Source: Streptomyces sp. CCM_MD2014
GTDB lineage: Bacteria > Actinomycetota > Actinomycetes > Streptomycetales > Streptomycetaceae
NCBI RefSeq assembly: GCF_000772045.1
Contig: NZ_CP009754.1
Location: forward strand, 6,138,001 to 6,202,000
Reading direction: 5' to 3'
DNA length: 64,000 bases
Below are positions 7,870-16,201 of the stretch, in pieces (the stretch's first letter is position 1; every line of letters starts with the position of its first letter). A program made the translations under genes and the position numbers. The notes under the pieces were generated by a model that saw only the letters and a list, made by a program, of their open reading frames with translations, was not told the DNA's origin and searched no databases.

Positions 7870-8901
7870 CTAGGGGAGGGTAACGACCGTCGCGGCGTAG
7901 ACGAGACCCGCCCCGAAGCCGATGACGAGCGCCGTGTCGCCGCTCTTCGCGTCACCGGTCGCCAGGAGCCGCTCCATCGCGAGCGGAATCGAGGCGGCCG
8001 AGGTGTTGCCGGTGGTGCGGATGTCACGGGCGACCGTGACGTGTTCCGGCAGCTTCAGCGTCTTCACCATCGAGTCGATGATCCGCACGTTGGCCTGGTG
8101 CGGAATGAAGACGTCCAGGTCGTCCGGGCTGATCCCGGCCGCGTCCAGCGCCTGCTGCGCGACCTTCGCCATCTCGAACACGGCCCAGCGGAACACCGCC
8201 TGGCCCTCCTGCGTGATCGCGGGGAACTTGACGTTGCCCTCGCGGTCCAGCGGCAGCTCGGAGACGTCGCCGATCCGGAAACGGTCCCAGGAGACCGTCT
8301 GCTTGATCGTTTCGGCCTTGTCGCCCTCCGAACCCCAGACGGTCGGGCCGATCGCCGGTTCCTGCGACGGGCCGACCACGACCGCGCCCGCGCCGTCGCC
8401 GAACAGGAAGGCCGTCGCCCGGTCCTCCAGGTCGGTCAGGTCGGACAGCCGCTCCACGCCGATGACCAGCACGTACTCGGCCGAGCCCTCGACCACCATG
8501 CCCTTGGCCAGCGTCAGCCCGTAGCCGAAGCCCGCGCAGCCCGCCGAGATGTCGAAGGCCGCGGCCTTGTCGGTGCCGAGCCGGTCGGCGATCTCGGTGG
8601 CGATGGCCGGGGTCTGGGCGAAGTGCGACACGGTCGAGACGACCACGGCGCCGATCCGGGAGGCGTCGATCCCGGCGTCCGCGAGCGCCTTGCCGGACGC
8701 CTCCACGGACATCGCGGCGACGGTCTCCTCGGGGCCGGCCCAGTGCCGGGTCTCGATACCGGAGCGCGAGCGGATCCACTCGTCGGACGAGTCGATCTTC
8801 TCGAGGATCACCTCGTTCGGCACCACGCGGGTCGGGCGGTATCCGCCGACGCCGAGGATGCGCGCGTACGGGGCGCCCTTGCTGGGCTTGATCTTCGACA
8901 T
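7870..8901 (-). CDS. fabH: 3-oxoacyl-ACP synthase III
   Basis: 343 residues. Starts fatty acid synthesis by condensing an acyl-CoA primer with malonyl-ACP; in Streptomyces the enzyme accepts branched starters, which fits the iso/anteiso fatty acids of the genus. The triad is visible: Cys122 (SAGCAGFGYG), His268 (PHQANVRI) and Asn299 (TTGNTSAAS). ATG 8901 has AAGGAG just upstream, and only 16 bases separate it from the fabD stop, so the two are co-transcribed. Confidence 0.97.
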   Translation of the reverse strand: MSKIKPSKGAPYARILGVGGYRPTRVVPNEVILEKIDSSDEWIRSRSGIETRHWAGPEETVAAMSVEASGKALADAGIDASRIGAVVVSTVSHFAQTPAIATEIADRLGTDKAAAFDISAGCAGFGYGLTLAKGMVVEGSAEYVLVIGVERLSDLTDLEDRATAFLFGDGAGAVVVGPSQEPAIGPTVWGSEGDKAETIKQTVSWDRFRIGDVSELPLDREGNVKFPAITQEGQAVFRWAVFEMAKVAQQALDAAGISPDDLDVFIPHQANVRIIDSMVKTLKLPEHVTVARDIRTTGNTSAASIPLAMERLLATGDAKSGDTALVIGFGAGLVYAATVVTLP

Positions 8902-8917
8902 GCTCTCGCGCTCCTTG

Positions 8918-9850
8918 TCAGGCCTGGGTGTGCTCGGCGACGAGCTCGCGGGCCGCGTCGAGGTCGGCGGGGGACTTCAGGGCCAGCGTCTTCACGCCGG
9001 GCAGCGCCCGCTTGGCCAGCCCGGTCAGCGTGCCGCCCGGGCACACCTCGATCAGCGCGGTGACGCCCAGTTCCCTGAACGTCTCCATGCACCGGTCCCA
9101 GCGGACCGGGTTGGCGACCTGGCCGACCAGCCGCTCCAGGACCTCGGCGCCGGAGGCGACGGCCTGCCCGTCCTTGTTGGAGACGTACGTCACCTTCGGG
9201 TCGGCCGGCGTCAGCGCCTTCGCGGCCTCGGCGAGCTTGTCCACCGCGGGCGCCATGTGGTGCGTGTGGAACGCGCCGGCCACCTTCAGCGGAACGACCT
9301 TGCGGACGCCCTCGGGCTTGTCCTCGTTCAGCGCGGCCAGCTGCTCCATGGTGCCGGCGGCCACGATCTGACCGGCGCCGTTCACGTTCGCCGGGGTGAG
9401 GCCGAGCTTCTCCAGGTGCGCGACGCTCACCTCGGGGTCGCCCCCGAGCAGCGCCGACATGCCCGTCTCGGTGACCGCGGCGGCCTCGGCCATGGCCAGG
9501 CCCCGACGGCGTACGAGGGTCAGCGCGGCGGTGTCGTCGAGGACACCCGCGAAGGCGGCGGCGGTGATCTCGCCGACGCTGTGGCCCGCGACCACGCCGG
9601 GCCCGATCTCGGTGATGTCACCGAGTGCCGCGGCGGAGAGGATTCCGGCGGCGACCAGCAGCGGCTGGGCGACGGACGTGTCACGGATCTCGTCCGCGTC
9701 GGCCTTGGTGCCGAAGTGGGCGAGATCGAGTCCGATGGCGTCGGACCACGCGGCGACGCGGTCAGCGGCGCCGGGAAGGGCGAGCCAGTCAGTCAGGAAG
9801 CCGGGCGTCTGGGCGCCCTGGCCGGGAGCGACGAGTACGAGCACTCTCAC
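8918..9850 (-). CDS. fabD: Malonyl-CoA:ACP malonyltransferase
   Basis: 310 residues. Loads malonyl groups onto AcpP and supplies malonyl-ACP to FabH and FabF. Motifs: APGQGAQTPGF at the N-terminus, nucleophile Ser91 in VAGHSVGEI, and the catalytic His near 195 in GAFHTHHM. First gene of the fab operon, 83 bases downstream of fasR on the same strand. Two in-frame GTGs (9850 and 9844) are possible starts; both give essentially the same protein. Confidence 0.96.
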   Translation of the reverse strand: MRVLVLVAPGQGAQTPGFLTDWLALPGAADRVAAWSDAIGLDLAHFGTKADADEIRDTSVAQPLLVAAGILSAAALGDITEIGPGVVAGHSVGEITAAAFAGVLDDTAALTLVRRRGLAMAEAAAVTETGMSALLGGDPEVSVAHLEKLGLTPANVNGAGQIVAAGTMEQLAALNEDKPEGVRKVVPLKVAGAFHTHHMAPAVDKLAEAAKALTPADPKVTYVSNKDGQAVASGAEVLERLVGQVANPVRWDRCMETFRELGVTALIEVCPGGTLTGLAKRALPGVKTLALKSPADLDAARELVAEHTQA

Positions 9851-9910
9851 ACTCTCTCTTGAGGACGGCCACGACCGCCCGTGGGGACAGGGACGAAGAA
9901 CAGGAGCGGG

Positions 9911-9931
9911 TTTTGTGGACCCTGCACAAAA
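9911..9931. promoter_or_regulatory. fasO-like operator upstream of fabD
   Basis: TTTTGTG and CACAAAA form a perfect inverted repeat with a seven-base spacer, 61-81 bases upstream of the fabD start and just after fasR. S. coelicolor FasR is known to bind a fasO site before fabD and to activate the fab operon. Position and symmetry fit that role; the exact match to the published site was not checked. Confidence 0.72.
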
Positions 9932-9933
9932 TC

Positions 9934-11139
9934 TTAGAGCTGCGGATCTCCGTCGGCCAGACGCCCCAGGATGAGCGCGATCCGCAGTGTGAACGCAGAC
10001 CGTACATCAGAGGGCGACCATCCGGTGACGTCAGTCACACGTCGGAGCCGGTAGCGCACGGTGTTCGGGTGAACGAAGAGCATCCGGGCGGCGCCCTCCA
10101 GACTGCTCGCCTGTTCGAGATAGACGCTGAGCGTCTCCAGGAGCGCGGCCCCGGCCTCCTCCAGTGGTCTGTAGATCTCCTCCACCAACTGCTCACGGGC
10201 CGAGGGGTCGGAGGCGATCGCGCGCTCCGGCAGCAGATCGTCGGCGAGCACCGGGCGCGGGGCGTCCTGCCAGGCGGTGCACGCCTTCAGCCCGGCCGCG
10301 GCGGCCTGCGCGGACCGGGTCGCGGCCAGCAGGTCGGGCACCACGGGCCCGGCGACGACCGGCCCCTGCGCGAACGGCCCGATCAGCGACTTCGCCACCG
10401 CGAGCGGGTCGTTGCGGCCCCCGGCGATGACGACCAGCCGGTCCCCGAGCACGCCGGTCAGCACCTGGAGCTTGGCGTGCCGGGCCGCCCGCCGGATGGC
10501 CTCCACGGTCAGTTCGGAGTCCCCGTCCGGCGCGGTGCCGAGGACGACGCACACGTGCTCGGGCGAGTTCCACCCCAGCGCGGCCGCACGCGACACGGCG
10601 CCCTCGTCGGCCTCGCCGCTGAGCACGGCGTTCACCACCAGCGACTCCAGGCGCGCGTCCCAGGCACCCCGTGCCTCGGCGGCCTGCGCGTACACCTGGG
10701 CGGTCGCGAAGGCGATCTCCCGGGCGTACACGAGCAGCGCCTCGCGCAGCACGGACTCGTCGCCGGGGGCCGCCACCTCGTCGATGGCGGACTCCATCAC
10801 CTCGATGGTGGTCCGCACCATCTCCACGGTCTGCCGCAGCGTGATCGCGCGGGTCAGCTCGCGCGGCGCGGTGCCGAAGACGTCGGTCGAGATGGCCTGG
10901 GGCGCGTCCGGCCGCCGGAACCACTCGGTGAACGCGGCGATGCCGGCCTGGGCGACGAGCCCGATCCAGGAACGGTTCTCCGGTGGCATGGCCCGGTACC
11001 ACGGCAGCGTCTCGTCCATGCGCGCGATGGCCTGTGCGGCGAGCGATCCTGAGGACTGCTCCAGCCGCTTCAGGGTCGCGGTGTGCGGGTGGGCGGGCTG
11101 CGCGGGGGCGTCGGGCTTGCCGGTTTCGGGTTCGGGCAC
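9934..11139 (-). CDS. fasR: PucR-family activator of fatty acid synthesis (FasR)
   Basis: 401 residues with an N-terminal region of unknown fold, a GGDEF-like middle (about 165-280) and a C-terminal PucR helix-turn-helix with the family signature LFVHPNTVRYRLRRVTDVTG. Synteny with fabD-fabH-acpP-fabF identifies it as the FasR orthologue, which in S. coelicolor activates this operon. The gene reads toward fabD and ends 83 bases before it, with the fasO-like repeat in between, so read-through and direct activation are both possible. Confidence 0.92.
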   Translation of the reverse strand: MPEPETGKPDAPAQPAHPHTATLKRLEQSSGSLAAQAIARMDETLPWYRAMPPENRSWIGLVAQAGIAAFTEWFRRPDAPQAISTDVFGTAPRELTRAITLRQTVEMVRTTIEVMESAIDEVAAPGDESVLREALLVYAREIAFATAQVYAQAAEARGAWDARLESLVVNAVLSGEADEGAVSRAAALGWNSPEHVCVVLGTAPDGDSELTVEAIRRAARHAKLQVLTGVLGDRLVVIAGGRNDPLAVAKSLIGPFAQGPVVAGPVVPDLLAATRSAQAAAAGLKACTAWQDAPRPVLADDLLPERAIASDPSAREQLVEEIYRPLEEAGAALLETLSVYLEQASSLEGAARMLFVHPNTVRYRLRRVTDVTGWSPSDVRSAFTLRIALILGRLADGDPQL

Positions 11140-11247
11140 GGGGACAAGACTGCCTTATCGGGCCGGGCGGGTGTGCCGCAGGGGCCGTGCTCGACCGTTC
11201 GGCCGCCCTCCGGACGGCACCGCGCCGGGTCTACCGTGAACGGCGTG

Positions 11248-11910
11248 ATGGACGTACGCCGCGCCGACGAGCGCTATCCGGGCGGTGACCCGGCAGCCGG
11301 GATCACCTCCCGCCACGCCTTCTCCTTCGGTCCCCACTACGACCCCGACAACCTGCGCTTCGGGGCCCTGCTGGCCTGCAACGAGGAGCGTCTCGCCCCC
11401 GGCGCCGGCTTCGACGAGCATCCCCACAGCCACACGGAGATCGTCACCTGGGTGGTGGAGGGGGAGCTGACCCACCGCGACAGCACCGGCCACGAGACGG
11501 TGGTCCGCGCCGGGGACGTGCAACGCCTCAGCTCGGCGGGCGGCGTGCGGCACGTGGAGCGCAACGACGGGGCCACCCCGCTGACCTTCGTCCAGATGTG
11601 GCTGGCCCCCCGCGACCCCGGCGGCGACCCGGCCTACGAGATCGTCCGGGGCATCGCCGACTCCACCCCGTACGCCGTCCCGGAGGCCGGCGCGATGCTC
11701 CACGTACGCCGCCTGGCGGCGGGGGAGCGGACGGCGGTGCCGGACGGGGCGTACGTGTACGTGCACGTGGTGCGGGGCGAGGTGACGCTGGGCGGGGAGG
11801 CGCTGGGCGCCGGGGACGCGGCCCGCGTCACGGACGCCGAGGGCGTGGAGGCGGTGGCGGGGGCGGCGTCCGGCGCGGAACTGCTGGTGTGGGAGATGGC
11901 GGCGCGCTGA
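11248..11910 (+). CDS. Pirin family protein
   Basis: 220 residues, a bicupin of the pirin family. The N-terminal cupin has the metal site FDEHPHSHTEIVTWVVEGEL (three His plus Glu) and GDVQRLSSAGGVRHVERN; the C-terminal half is shorter and metal-free, as is common. Pirins include quercetin dioxygenases and redox regulators; the role here is unknown. A TACCGT box (11232-11237) lies seven bases before GTG 11245, immediately before ATG 11248, so a leaderless start at 11245 or 11248 is likely; a longer reading frame from 11083 has no support. Confidence 0.87.
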   Translation: MDVRRADERYPGGDPAAGITSRHAFSFGPHYDPDNLRFGALLACNEERLAPGAGFDEHPHSHTEIVTWVVEGELTHRDSTGHETVVRAGDVQRLSSAGGVRHVERNDGATPLTFVQMWLAPRDPGGDPAYEIVRGIADSTPYAVPEAGAMLHVRRLAAGERTAVPDGAYVYVHVVRGEVTLGGEALGAGDAARVTDAEGVEAVAGAASGAELLVWEMAAR

Positions 11911-12320
11911 CGCGTCGGGCCGGCGGGTGCGTGAACGGACCCGCCGCCCTCTCGAAGACCGGGAGGGTGATCTCCGGGACGAGAACGGCATCTTCCTCCG
12001 TGCCCCCGGGGAGGTGTCCGCGCGTCTCCTCCCGGCACAGGAGCGTGCCGTCGGGGAGGAGGACCGCCGCGCGGAGCCGGTCGGCCGGCTCGATGACGAT
12101 CCGCCACACGTCGCCGGCCTGCGGGCGTGTCACACAGATCAGGCCGCCGCAGACGCTCACCTCTGCCTCGCTGCCGTCGGCGGCGCGAATCCTCCGCCGC
12201 CCCGTCGGTCACCTCCTCGGGCACGGCGGCGACGGGCGAGAGGACCGCCCGGACCGCGTCCATGTCGAACGCGGACGACTCGCCGTCGGAGAACGAGTAC
12301 AGGCCCAGGGAGCAGGCCAC
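11828..12320 (-). pseudogene. Frameshifted conserved gene downstream of the serine hydrolase
   Basis: Two overlapping minus-strand frames look like halves of one protein. The first starts at GTG 12320, overlaps the upstream operon partner closely and has a ribosome site (GGAGGCG); it reads sensibly as far as EEVTDGAAED (to about 12192). The second frame picks up as IRAADGSEAEVSVCGGLICV and continues coherently to GPFTHPP near 11930. One extra base (or two missing) near 12190 would join them. The low-complexity tail of the second frame runs into the convergent pirin gene, so the true end may be near 11930. Either a disrupted gene or a sequencing error. I do not recognise the family. Confidence 0.6.
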
Positions 12321-12321
12321 C

Positions 12322-13143
12322 TCAGCCGCGCGCCTCCGCCAGCACCGCGTCCGTGAAGGGCGGCCACGCCTCGACCGCCCACGGGCCGAAGGCGCGGTCG
12401 GTGAGCGCCACGCAGGCCAGGCCCGCGTCCGGGTCGAACCACAGGAAGGTGCCGGACTGGCCGAAGTGGCCGAAGGCGCGCGGGGAGGAGGCGGAGCCCG
12501 TCCAGTGCGGGGACTTGCCGTTCCGGATCTCGAAGCCGAGGCCCCAGTCGTTGGGGTTCTGGTGGCCGTAGCCCGGCAGGACGCCCTTCGTGCCGGGGTA
12601 CTGGACGGTCATCGCCTCGGCGACCGTCCGGGGGTCCAGCAGCCGCGGTGCCTGCACCTCGGCGGCGAAGCGGAGCAGGTCCTCGACCGTGGACACGCCG
12701 TCCTTCGCCGGGGAACCCTCGAGAGAGGTGGACGTCATGCCCAGCGGCTCCAGCACCGCCTGCCGCGCGTACTCGGCGAACGGCATGTCCGCCGCCTTCG
12801 CGATGTGGTCGCCCAGCTGCTCGAAACCGGCGTTGGAGTACAGCCGGCGCTCCCCGGGCGGGGCGGTCACCCGGTGCTCGTCGAAGGCCAGGCCCGAGGT
12901 GTGCGCGAGCAGGTGACGGACCGTCGCCCCGGGCGGCCCGGCGGGCTCCTCCAGCTCGATCGCGCCCTCCTCGTACGCCACGAGGGCCGCGTAGGCCGCG
13001 AGCGGCTTGGTGACCGAGGCGAGCGGGAAGCGGTGCGCGGCCGGGCCGTGGGTGCCGAGGATCGTGCCGTCGGCCCGTACGACGCCCGCCGCGGCGGTGG
13101 GGACCGGCCAGTTCTCGATCGACGCGAGGCTGTTCAAGGACAT
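12322..13143 (-). CDS. Serine hydrolase (class C beta-lactamase / DD-peptidase fold)
   Basis: 273 residues with the three motifs of the penicillin-recognising fold: SVTK (Ser nucleophile and Lys) near residue 43, YSN in RRLYSNAGF, and HFG in AFGHFGQSG replacing KTG. No signal peptide, so it is probably a cytoplasmic esterase or hydrolase of the EstB/LACTB type rather than a cell-wall enzyme. ATG 13143 is preceded by TAGGCT (minus strand, 13151-13156) with a gap of seven bases, so the mRNA is probably leaderless. Confidence 0.88.
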   Translation of the reverse strand: MSLNSLASIENWPVPTAAAGVVRADGTILGTHGPAAHRFPLASVTKPLAAYAALVAYEEGAIELEEPAGPPGATVRHLLAHTSGLAFDEHRVTAPPGERRLYSNAGFEQLGDHIAKAADMPFAEYARQAVLEPLGMTSTSLEGSPAKDGVSTVEDLLRFAAEVQAPRLLDPRTVAEAMTVQYPGTKGVLPGYGHQNPNDWGLGFEIRNGKSPHWTGSASSPRAFGHFGQSGTFLWFDPDAGLACVALTDRAFGPWAVEAWPPFTDAVLAEARG

Positions 13144-13162
13144 GGCGTCGAGCCTAAGCGGC

Positions 13163-13630
13163 TCAGAGGTACAGCCGCATCGAGGGGGTCGAGTCGCGCG
13201 TGAAGCCCAGCGACGCGTACAGGGGCTCGGCGTCGGGGGAGGCCGTCAGCATGACGTGCCCGGCGCCCCGCTCGCGGAACCACTCCAGCAACTCGTCCAT
13301 GCACGCCCGCGCGTATCCGCGGCGCCGGGCGTCCGGGTCGGTGGCGACGCTGAAGACGTACCCGAGCAGCCCGCCCGGCCTGCCGGGCCCGCCGATCCGG
13401 TACTCCAGCGTCCCCACCACCAGCGCCGCCAGCGCGTCCGGCCGCTCCGGGTGGTCGACCACGAACGCCGCGAAGCCCCCGTCCGGATCGGCCAGTCTCT
13501 CCCGCAGGCCGGGCAGCGAGCCCGCCTGCCAGTCGGTGGGGGCGTCGGGGGTCACTGAGGCGATCATCACCTGCCGGAGGCGGAGCACTTCCTCCGCGTC
13601 CTCGGGCACCGCACGGCGTACGAGACTCAT
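13163..13630 (-). CDS. GNAT family N-acetyltransferase
   Basis: 155 residues with a standard GNAT fold: VFSVATDPDARRRGYARACMDELLEWF carries the acetyl-CoA loop (RRRGYA), followed by LTASPDAEPLYASLGF. Substrate unknown. TAGCGT on the minus strand (13637-13642) lies six bases before ATG 13630, indicating a leaderless start. It is the first gene of a short minus-strand run with the serine hydrolase (gap 19 bases). Confidence 0.87.
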   Translation of the reverse strand: MSLVRRAVPEDAEEVLRLRQVMIASVTPDAPTDWQAGSLPGLRERLADPDGGFAAFVVDHPERPDALAALVVGTLEYRIGGPGRPGGLLGYVFSVATDPDARRRGYARACMDELLEWFRERGAGHVMLTASPDAEPLYASLGFTRDSTPSMRLYL

Positions 13631-13701
13631 GCCCGCACGCTAATGACCCGCGAGGTCGCGTGTCCTGCGATTTCCGGGCGGTGATTTCCCGCCGGCGGCG
13701 C

Positions 13702-13732
13702 TTGCCTGGAGTGCACTCCAAGGTCATAGCGT
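13702..13732 (+). promoter_or_regulatory. MerR-type promoter with 14-bp palindromic operator
   Basis: TTGCCT (13702-13707) and TAGCGT (13727-13732) form -35 and -10 boxes with a 19-bp spacer, the stretched spacing typical of promoters activated by MerR proteins. The spacer holds the perfect palindrome TGGAGTGCACTCCA (13707-13720). The predicted transcript starts at or next to ATG 13740 of the merR-family gene itself. Confidence 0.75.
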
Positions 13733-13739
13733 GTGGCAC

Positions 13740-14237
13740 ATGACGGTGATGCAGACCACGGCAGGGACCCTCGGTCCGAACGCCACCGGCAACGCCACGA
13801 GAACCGACATCTGCTCCGCCCCGCCCCGGCGCCACCCGCGCCCCGACGGGCAGGACCGCTACACGATCAGCGAGGTCGTCGCCTTCACCGGCCTGACGGC
13901 CCACACGCTGCGCTGGTACGAGCGGATCGGCCTGATGTCCCACATCGACCGCTCGCACACCGGGCAGCGCCGCTACAGCAACCGCGACCTGGACTGGCTC
14001 GACTTCGTCGGCAAACTGCGCCTGACCGGCATGCCGGTCGCCGACATGGTCCGGTACGCGGAGCTGGTGCGCGAGGGCGAGAGCACCTACCTCGACCGGC
14101 GGGAACTGCTGGAGTCCACCCGCCGCGACGTGCTCACGAGGATCGCCGAGCTGACGGACACCCTCGCCGTGCTCGACCGGAAGATCAGCTTCTACGCGGA
14201 CGCCGGACGCACCCGTGAAGAGGAGAGGAACGGATGA
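13740..14237 (+). CDS. MerR family transcriptional regulator
   Basis: 165 residues with the MerR winged helix (YTISEVVAFTGLTAHTLRWYERIGLM) after a 40-residue leader, then a coiled-coil dimerisation helix. No cysteine cluster typical of metal-binding MerR proteins is seen at the C-terminus, so the ligand is probably organic. Its ATG sits seven bases after the -10 box, and the GTG at 13731 falls inside that box, so 13740 is the start. The stop overlaps the aldo-keto reductase start (ATGA at 14234), so the two form an operon under the palindromic promoter. Confidence 0.88.
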   Translation: MTVMQTTAGTLGPNATGNATRTDICSAPPRRHPRPDGQDRYTISEVVAFTGLTAHTLRWYERIGLMSHIDRSHTGQRRYSNRDLDWLDFVGKLRLTGMPVADMVRYAELVREGESTYLDRRELLESTRRDVLTRIAELTDTLAVLDRKISFYADAGRTREEERNG

Positions 14238-15247
14238 CCGACAGCGGGATCCCGACGGCACGACTCGGCGCGGGCGGTCCGGAGGTGGGCGTCCAGGGCC
14301 TCGGCTGCATGGGCATGAGCTTCGCCTACGGGCCGACGGACGCCGACGCCTCGCGGGCGACCCTGGAGCGGGCGCTGGAGCTGGGCGTCACGCTGTACGA
14401 CACGGCGGACGTCTACGGGCTCGGCGAGAACGAACGGTTCCTCGCGCCGTTCCTGCGGGCGCACCGCGACGAGGTCGTTCTCGCGACCAAGTTCGCCCTC
14501 TCCCTGGACCACGTCGACCCGACGAAGCGGACGGTCCGCAACGATCCGCCGTACGTACGCCAGTGCGTCGAGGCGAGCCTCGAACGCCTCGGTGTCGACG
14601 TGATCGACCTCTACTACATGCACCGGCGCGACGTGAACGTGCCGATCGAGGAGACCGTCGGTGCCATGGCCGAGTTGGTGCGGGAGGGCAAGGTCAAGCA
14701 CCTCGGCCTGAGCGAGGTCACCGCCGGAGAACTGCGGGCGGCGCACGCCGTCCACCCGATCGCGGCCGTTCAGTCGGAGTGGTCGCTGTTCAGCCGGGAC
14801 ATCGAAGCGGGCGTGGTGCCCGCGGCCGCCGAGCTGGGCGTCGCCCTGGTGCCGTACTCACCGCTGGGCCGGGGCTTCCTCACCGGCGCGGTCACCAGTA
14901 CCGACGGGCTGGCCGAGGACGACTTCCGACGCCGGCAGCCCCGCTTCACCGGCGACAACGCGGCGGCCAACGCGGCCCTCCTCGCCCCGGTCCGCGCCCT
15001 CGCCGAGGCCCACGGCGCCACCCTGGGCCAGATCGCCCTGGCCTGGGTACACCAGCGCGCCCGGGTCCACGGCCTGCCGGTGATCCCGATCCCGGGCACC
15101 CGGAAGCCGACGCGGGTGGAGGAGAACACGGGGGCGACGCGGATCGTCCTGACGGAGGACGAGCTGTCCCTCCTGGAGCCGATCGCGGAGAAGGTCGCGG
15201 GCGACCGGTACGCGGACATGACGTTCACGTCGGCCGGACGTGAGTAG
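14234..15247 (+). CDS. Aldo/keto reductase
   Basis: 337 residues, (beta/alpha)8 NADPH-dependent reductase of the AKR13/YakC-like group. The tetrad is visible: Asp and Tyr in LYDTADVYGLGENE, Lys in VVLATKFAL, His in DLYYMHRRD; the C-terminal cofactor block is VIPIPGTRKPTRVEENTGA. It overlaps the merR-family gene by four bases and is presumably induced by its effector, probably for detoxifying reactive carbonyl compounds (inference). Confidence 0.9.
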   Translation: MTDSGIPTARLGAGGPEVGVQGLGCMGMSFAYGPTDADASRATLERALELGVTLYDTADVYGLGENERFLAPFLRAHRDEVVLATKFALSLDHVDPTKRTVRNDPPYVRQCVEASLERLGVDVIDLYYMHRRDVNVPIEETVGAMAELVREGKVKHLGLSEVTAGELRAAHAVHPIAAVQSEWSLFSRDIEAGVVPAAAELGVALVPYSPLGRGFLTGAVTSTDGLAEDDFRRRQPRFTGDNAAANAALLAPVRALAEAHGATLGQIALAWVHQRARVHGLPVIPIPGTRKPTRVEENTGATRIVLTEDELSLLEPIAEKVAGDRYADMTFTSAGRE

Positions 15248-15268
15248 GCAAACGCCCCGAGGCAGACG

Positions 15269-16135
15269 CTAAAGCTCCGCCAGCAACTCCGCCTTCTTCG
15301 AGGAGAACTCCTCGTCCGTCACCAGCCCCTGCTGATGCAGTTCCCCCAGGTGCCGTATCCGCTCGGCGATGTCGGCCGGGTCACGCCGGGGCGCCGGCAC
15401 CGGAACGGGCACCGGGGTGCTCGCGCCCCGTTCCCGTACCGCCGCCAGCACCGCCGCCGCGAACGGCAGCGACTCGTGCACCGGCCCGTACCCGAGCCCG
15501 AACACGACCGCCGCCGGGTCCTGGTCGGCCTGGGGGACGGCGGGGGCGGCCGACGGGTCGGCGTCGCGCGGGAGCAGCCGCAGGTACCCCTCGAACATCT
15601 CGGGGGAGCGCCACTCCACCCCGCCCAGGTCGGCGACGGGGAAGCTCTGGTCGCCGGCCTTCCACTTCGCCGAGGACGCGCCCGTCCAGGACCAGCGGAA
15701 GGACACCGCGTCGCCGTCGAAGGACGCCTTCCCGTCGTACGCCTTGAAGTGCAGGGGCGGCTCGGGCGGGGCCACCAGGTAGCGCTCGGTCTTGCCGGAC
15801 TCGGTCAGCAGCGCCCGCAGTTCGTCGGCGTAGTACTCCGCGAGCGTCTCCCGTTCGGCGGGCAGCACCAGCCGGTAGGGGTCGCCGCTCTCCTTCAGCT
15901 GTCCGGCCGCCGCCTCGATCAGCGGATCGGCGCCCGCACGCGGTTCGACGCGCAGCACGACGGTGCCGCGCCTGCCGGGCGTGAGCGTCACGCCCTCGAT
16001 CGCCTCCAGGGGCACGCGGCGTTCCCCCAGGGCCTGGAAGAGCTTGGGTGTTCGAATCCCCCGTTCGTAACGGATGAGCACGGAGTCGGACTCGAACTCC
16101 CAGGCGGCATGAAATCCGGCCAGTACGTCACCCAT
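15269..16135 (-). CDS. DUF4429 domain-containing protein with C-terminal SHOCT motif
   Basis: 288 residues. The N-terminal 100 residues (MGDVLAGFHAAWEFESDSV) and a second similar region (about 140-195, FKAYDGKASFDGDAVSFRW) are two copies of the DUF4429 beta-rich domain. The C-terminal 30 residues (IAERIRHLGELHQQGLVTDE then FSSKKAELLAEL) are a SHOCT module, often found in membrane-associated or oligomerising proteins. Function unknown. A TACGAT box (minus strand 16143-16148) lies seven bases before ATG 16135, which supports this start over ones further upstream. Confidence 0.85.
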   Translation of the reverse strand: MGDVLAGFHAAWEFESDSVLIRYERGIRTPKLFQALGERRVPLEAIEGVTLTPGRRGTVVLRVEPRAGADPLIEAAAGQLKESGDPYRLVLPAERETLAEYYADELRALLTESGKTERYLVAPPEPPLHFKAYDGKASFDGDAVSFRWSWTGASSAKWKAGDQSFPVADLGGVEWRSPEMFEGYLRLLPRDADPSAAPAVPQADQDPAAVVFGLGYGPVHESLPFAAAVLAAVRERGASTPVPVPVPAPRRDPADIAERIRHLGELHQQGLVTDEEFSSKKAELLAEL

Positions 16136-16201
16136 GCGGCTCATCGTATGCGGCACGAGCCTCTCCGTCCCCTCCCCGTGCAAACCGGAGTTTCTACGCC
16201 T

